Positions 61,566-64,000 of a stretch of 64,000 nt of DNA are shown in pieces (the first letter of the stretch is position 1; every line of letters begins with the position of its first letter). A model generated the notes under the pieces. The model was not told the origin of the DNA. It saw only the letters and a program-made list of their open reading frames with translations, and searched no databases. The position numbers and the translations under genes are program-made. The DNA lies in assembly GCA_023150945.1 (NCBI GenBank), contig JAKLJX010000024.1:1-64000 (forward strand), written 5' to 3'. The stretch comes from a bacterium. Lineage in GTDB: Bacteria > Zhuqueibacterota > Zhuqueibacteria > Zhuqueibacterales > Zhuqueibacteraceae.

Positions 61566-62456
61566 ATGCCTACCAACCAATTCCAGGGTCAGTATGCGGC
61601 GGAGCCGGCCAGGCCGCGAGCGGCTTGGCTTGCCGGTGTGTTGCGCAGAGACCGGCCGGGGTTGAACATCGTTCTCTTTGTGTTGACGTGCTGCTCCACT
61701 TTCTTCATTCATTACTGGCCGGAACGCAGCCTCGCCGACGGCTTGTGGTATAGTGCGGGCATCATGTCGATTCTGTTCTGCCATGAGATGGGGCACTATC
61801 TCATGTGTCTGCGCTACGGCATTCGCGCCACCCTGCCCTTCTTCATTCCCTTCCCCTCTTTTCCCTTCGGCACGCTGGGCGCCGTGATTCGTATGGATGC
61901 GCGCATGCCGAACCGCCGTGTGCTCTTCGACATTGGCGTGGCCGGCCCGCTCGCCGGTTTGCTGGTAACACTGCCGGCGATCTATTTCGGGCTGGCGATG
62001 TCCGAAGTGAAAAACGTCAGCGAATTGGAGAATGCGATCAAGTCCGTCGATCCCCTGATCTTCAAATGGCTGGTGGCCTGGGTGAAAGGCCCGTTGCAAC
62101 CGGGCGAGGACGTCCTTTTGCATCCGCTGGCTTATGCCGGCTGGGCCGGATTGTTTGTCACCGCGCTCAACCTGCTGCCCATCGGGCAGCTCGACGGCGG
62201 CCACATTCTCTATGCGCTGCTGGGCGACCGCAGCCAGCAGATCTTCCCGGTGACCATGGCCCTGTTCGCGTTGATCTGCATCGTGATCTATCCGTTTTGG
62301 ATCTTGATGATCATCTTGCTGCTGTGGTTTGGTTATCGCCATCCGCCCACGGAGTATGACGGCCAGCCGCTGGATCGCAAGCGGCAAGCCCTGGCGTGCA
62401 TGACCTTTTTGATTTTTGCCTTCTCGTTTACGCCGGTTCCCTTTCAATTCCAATGA
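61566..62456 (+). CDS. Site-2 protease family (M50) membrane metalloprotease
   Basis: A 296-residue multi-pass membrane protein. The zinc motif HEMGH (H73-H77) lies in a membrane helix, and the second motif is LNLLPIGQLDGGHILYALLG, with the zinc-binding aspartate. Proline/aromatic-rich segments (FFIPFPSFPFGTLGAVI) and GVAGPLAGLLV are typical of S2P relatives. S2P enzymes cut membrane-bound substrates, often to release regulators. TTG 61551 has a GAGGAG too close to it; ATG 61566 is used here. The gene overlaps the next by four bases (ATGA). Confidence 0.93.
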   Translation: MPTNQFQGQYAAEPARPRAAWLAGVLRRDRPGLNIVLFVLTCCSTFFIHYWPERSLADGLWYSAGIMSILFCHEMGHYLMCLRYGIRATLPFFIPFPSFPFGTLGAVIRMDARMPNRRVLFDIGVAGPLAGLLVTLPAIYFGLAMSEVKNVSELENAIKSVDPLIFKWLVAWVKGPLQPGEDVLLHPLAYAGWAGLFVTALNLLPIGQLDGGHILYALLGDRSQQIFPVTMALFALICIVIYPFWILMIILLLWFGYRHPPTEYDGQPLDRKRQALACMTFLIFAFSFTPVPFQFQ

Positions 62457-63418
62457 GCGACAGGCGCCCTCCCTCTCCGCCAAACCAAACGTTCCTCGTC
62501 GCCGGCATCGGCGAGGTGTTGTGGGATCTTTATCCCGGCCGGCGCAGCCTCGGCGGCACGCCGGCGAATTTCGCGATTCATGCCCGCCAGCTTGGCGATG
62601 AGAGCGTTCTGGTGTCATGCGTCGGCAATGATGTGCTGGGCCGCGAACTGATCGCGGCGCTGCGGCAGCGCGGCCTCAACAGCGATTTCATTCAAATCGA
62701 TGCCCACAAGCCAACCGGAACGGTGGCGGTGACGCTCGACCAGCAGGGCCGTCCCTCTTTCCGCTGTTCACGCGATGTCGCTTTCGATGGTTTGCGCTTC
62801 ACGCCGGCGCTTGCCGAATTGGCCGGAGCTTGCGATGCAGTTCTGTTCAGCTTACTGGGCCAGCGGTCGCCGGCCGCGGCTGAAGCAATTCTCAGCTTCG
62901 TGGGCGCTGCCCGCCATGCCGTCAAAGTCCTTGATCCCAACTCGCGCGCCGGCGCGGCGGAACTGCGCAACTTATTGCCGCCTTCGCTGCGACTCGCGGA
63001 CATTCTCAAGCTGAATGAACAGGAGTTGGGCCGCATGCGCCAAGCGCTCGGCCAGCCCGGTGAATCTGCCGAGCGCTTCCTGCGCCGGTTGATGCAGGAA
63101 TATGGCATTGCCTTGGTGGCGGTTACGCGGGGCGCGCGCGGCTGTGAACTTTTCAGCGGGGATGAGCAGCGCAGCTTTGCCGGCCTGCCCGTGCCGGCAG
63201 TGGATACCACCGGCGCCGGTGACGCTTTCGCCGCCGCCTTGATGCATCGTTATCTACGCGGCGCCAGCCTGTTCGAGCTGGGCAGCTACGCCAATCGCGT
63301 AGCCGCGGCCGCGTGCACCAAACCCGGCGCCAACCCGCTGCTGGCCGGTGAAGAGATTGCGTATCATCCAGCGGCAACGCAAAACGGCTCGCCCCGCCCG
63401 GAGATGAGGTCAACATGA
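62453..63418 (+). CDS. PfkB-family carbohydrate kinase
   Basis: A 321-residue kinase of the ribokinase/fructokinase family. The N-terminal motif is GIGEVLWDLYPG and GGTPANFAIHARQLG, the second is the anion-hole motif DTTGAGD at residues 251-257, with Asp257 the base. The lid strand region fits fructokinase-like members, but the sugar cannot be fixed. ATG 62453 overlaps the M50 stop (ATGA), and its stop overlaps the next start, so translation is coupled. The next gene encodes a membrane-anchored protein. Confidence 0.93.
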   Translation: MSDRRPPSPPNQTFLVAGIGEVLWDLYPGRRSLGGTPANFAIHARQLGDESVLVSCVGNDVLGRELIAALRQRGLNSDFIQIDAHKPTGTVAVTLDQQGRPSFRCSRDVAFDGLRFTPALAELAGACDAVLFSLLGQRSPAAAEAILSFVGAARHAVKVLDPNSRAGAAELRNLLPPSLRLADILKLNEQELGRMRQALGQPGESAERFLRRLMQEYGIALVAVTRGARGCELFSGDEQRSFAGLPVPAVDTTGAGDAFAAALMHRYLRGASLFELGSYANRVAAAACTKPGANPLLAGEEIAYHPAATQNGSPRPEMRST

Positions 63419-64000
63419 ACATTGATTCGTCGAAGCGCTACTCGCCGCGCTCAGCGCCGCCGGCGGGCCGCGGCCGACTGCTGTTGATGTCCGGCTTGTT
63501 GCTGCTCACCCTCGTGCTGATGGTGCAACTGCAGCACATGGGCGCTGAGCGCGCCACGCGGCCCGCCAGCCGGGAACCGGCGCGCCTTGCAGGATTGACC
63601 TATCACAATCCACAAATGGGATTTTCGATTCAAGCGCCGAGTACCGCGTGGAAGATTGCCGAGCTCGCGCTGCCCGACAGCCTGCCCGCGCCCGGCTTGG
63701 TTCACAACATTATTGCCAGCACCACCGCGGTGGTAGAGCTCACCCAACAGCACGAGGCCACAACCGTGGCGCGCTGCGAGGTCGGCGTGTTCAATCTCAA
63801 AGAAGGATACTCCGCAGAAGCCGTGGCGCAGGAAAGCTGGCGGGAATTTCTCGCTGCCTATCGCACAGCGAGCGACAGCGTGCGCCTCATCGCGCCGGTG
63901 AGCACCATCGCATCCGGAGTGATGCAGGGCGCCTTCTATGTCGCACGGCTGCCGCGGGCCGCGCTGAACTCGCCGCTGGACGTTTGGGTCGTGGCGTATC
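63415..64000 (+). CDS. Membrane-anchored protein of unknown function (3'-truncated)
   Basis: A gene that starts at ATG 63415, overlapping the kinase stop, and runs out of the window at residue 195 with no stop. A basic N-terminus and one membrane helix (residues about 21-37, LLLMSGLLLLTLVLMV) anchor it. The outer part is beta-rich with segments such as LTYHNPQMGFSIQAPSTAW and VVELTQQHEATTVARCEVGVF. This resembles periplasmic proteins of the PsbP-like or DUF1795 style, as the lipoprotein at 41310 does. The C-terminus is missing, so no family is fixed. It is probably the last seen gene of the 60214-64000 run. Confidence 0.75.
   Translation, partial: MNIDSSKRYSPRSAPPAGRGRLLLMSGLLLLTLVLMVQLQHMGAERATRPASREPARLAGLTYHNPQMGFSIQAPSTAWKIAELALPDSLPAPGLVHNIIASTTAVVELTQQHEATTVARCEVGVFNLKEGYSAEAVAQESWREFLAAYRTASDSVRLIAPVSTIASGVMQGAFYVARLPRAALNSPLDVWVVAY

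Overview
The window looks like a GC-rich chromosome from an uncultured member of the Fibrobacteres-Chlorobi-Bacteroidetes (FCB) side of the bacterial tree, most like candidate division KSB1 or Calditrichota. This placement is inferred from gene style, not from a marker gene. Two secreted proteins end in the 'QNYPNPF' type-IX-like sorting domain. There is a PorV/FadL-like outer-membrane barrel, a TonB receptor with a carboxypeptidase-regulatory plug, Bacteroidetes-style Tra proteins, and many lipoproteins with PKD or propeller folds. No rRNA, tRNA, CRISPR array or insertion-sequence transposase was found.

Layout. 1-4166: the tail of an unknown gene, then two secreted beta-propeller (BNR-type) proteins. 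4213-14220: a co-directional type IV secretion (conjugation-type) cluster in the order VirB2, VirB3, VirB4, VirB5, VirB6, VirB8, VirB9/TraN, VirB10/TraM, PKD lipoprotein and a TraO-like outer-membrane protein. Its spacers and one reading frame carry several hairpin-forming repeats, including a hexanucleotide repeat whose last units form a run of Shine-Dalgarno motifs directly in front of virB4. 14392-24154: a Uma2 nuclease-like protein, an S9 peptidase broken by one in-frame stop, a membrane/coiled-coil protein with an M48-like region, a GH3 glycosidase, and a LysM lytic transglycosylase with a strong terminator. 24320-32186 (minus): a secreted multi-repeat protein, a coiled-coil exported protein, an iron alcohol dehydrogenase and a PorV-like barrel. 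32576-39895 (minus): two GH38 alpha-mannosidases, one cytosolic and one exported, behind a good sigma70-type promoter. 40566-42894 (minus): two lipoproteins, a small membrane protein and a TauE/SafE transporter. 43129-53031: GlpD, a SEC-C protein, a YqaA/DedA membrane protein, a TonB receptor, a UvrD/PcrA helicase and a propeller lipoprotein. 53350-57529: a compact partner-switching module (STAS antagonist, RsbW-type kinase, GAF-PP2C phosphatase, receiver-PP2C phosphatase). 57631-64000: PurC, a B12-binding radical SAM protein, a lipoprotein RidA, a SAM hydroxide adenosyltransferase, a site-2 protease, a PfkB kinase and a truncated membrane-anchored protein.

How parts fit. The T4SS-like cluster encodes a nearly full envelope channel, but no relaxase, VirB11 or full coupling protein lies inside the window, so it may be one arm of a larger integrated element or a protein-secretion machine. 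A dispersed repeat of about 137 bp occurs three times; two copies sit against the 3' ends of the porV-like and pcrA genes. The sequence alone cannot establish expression or function; all functional calls come from motif and family recognition by eye, without database searches.
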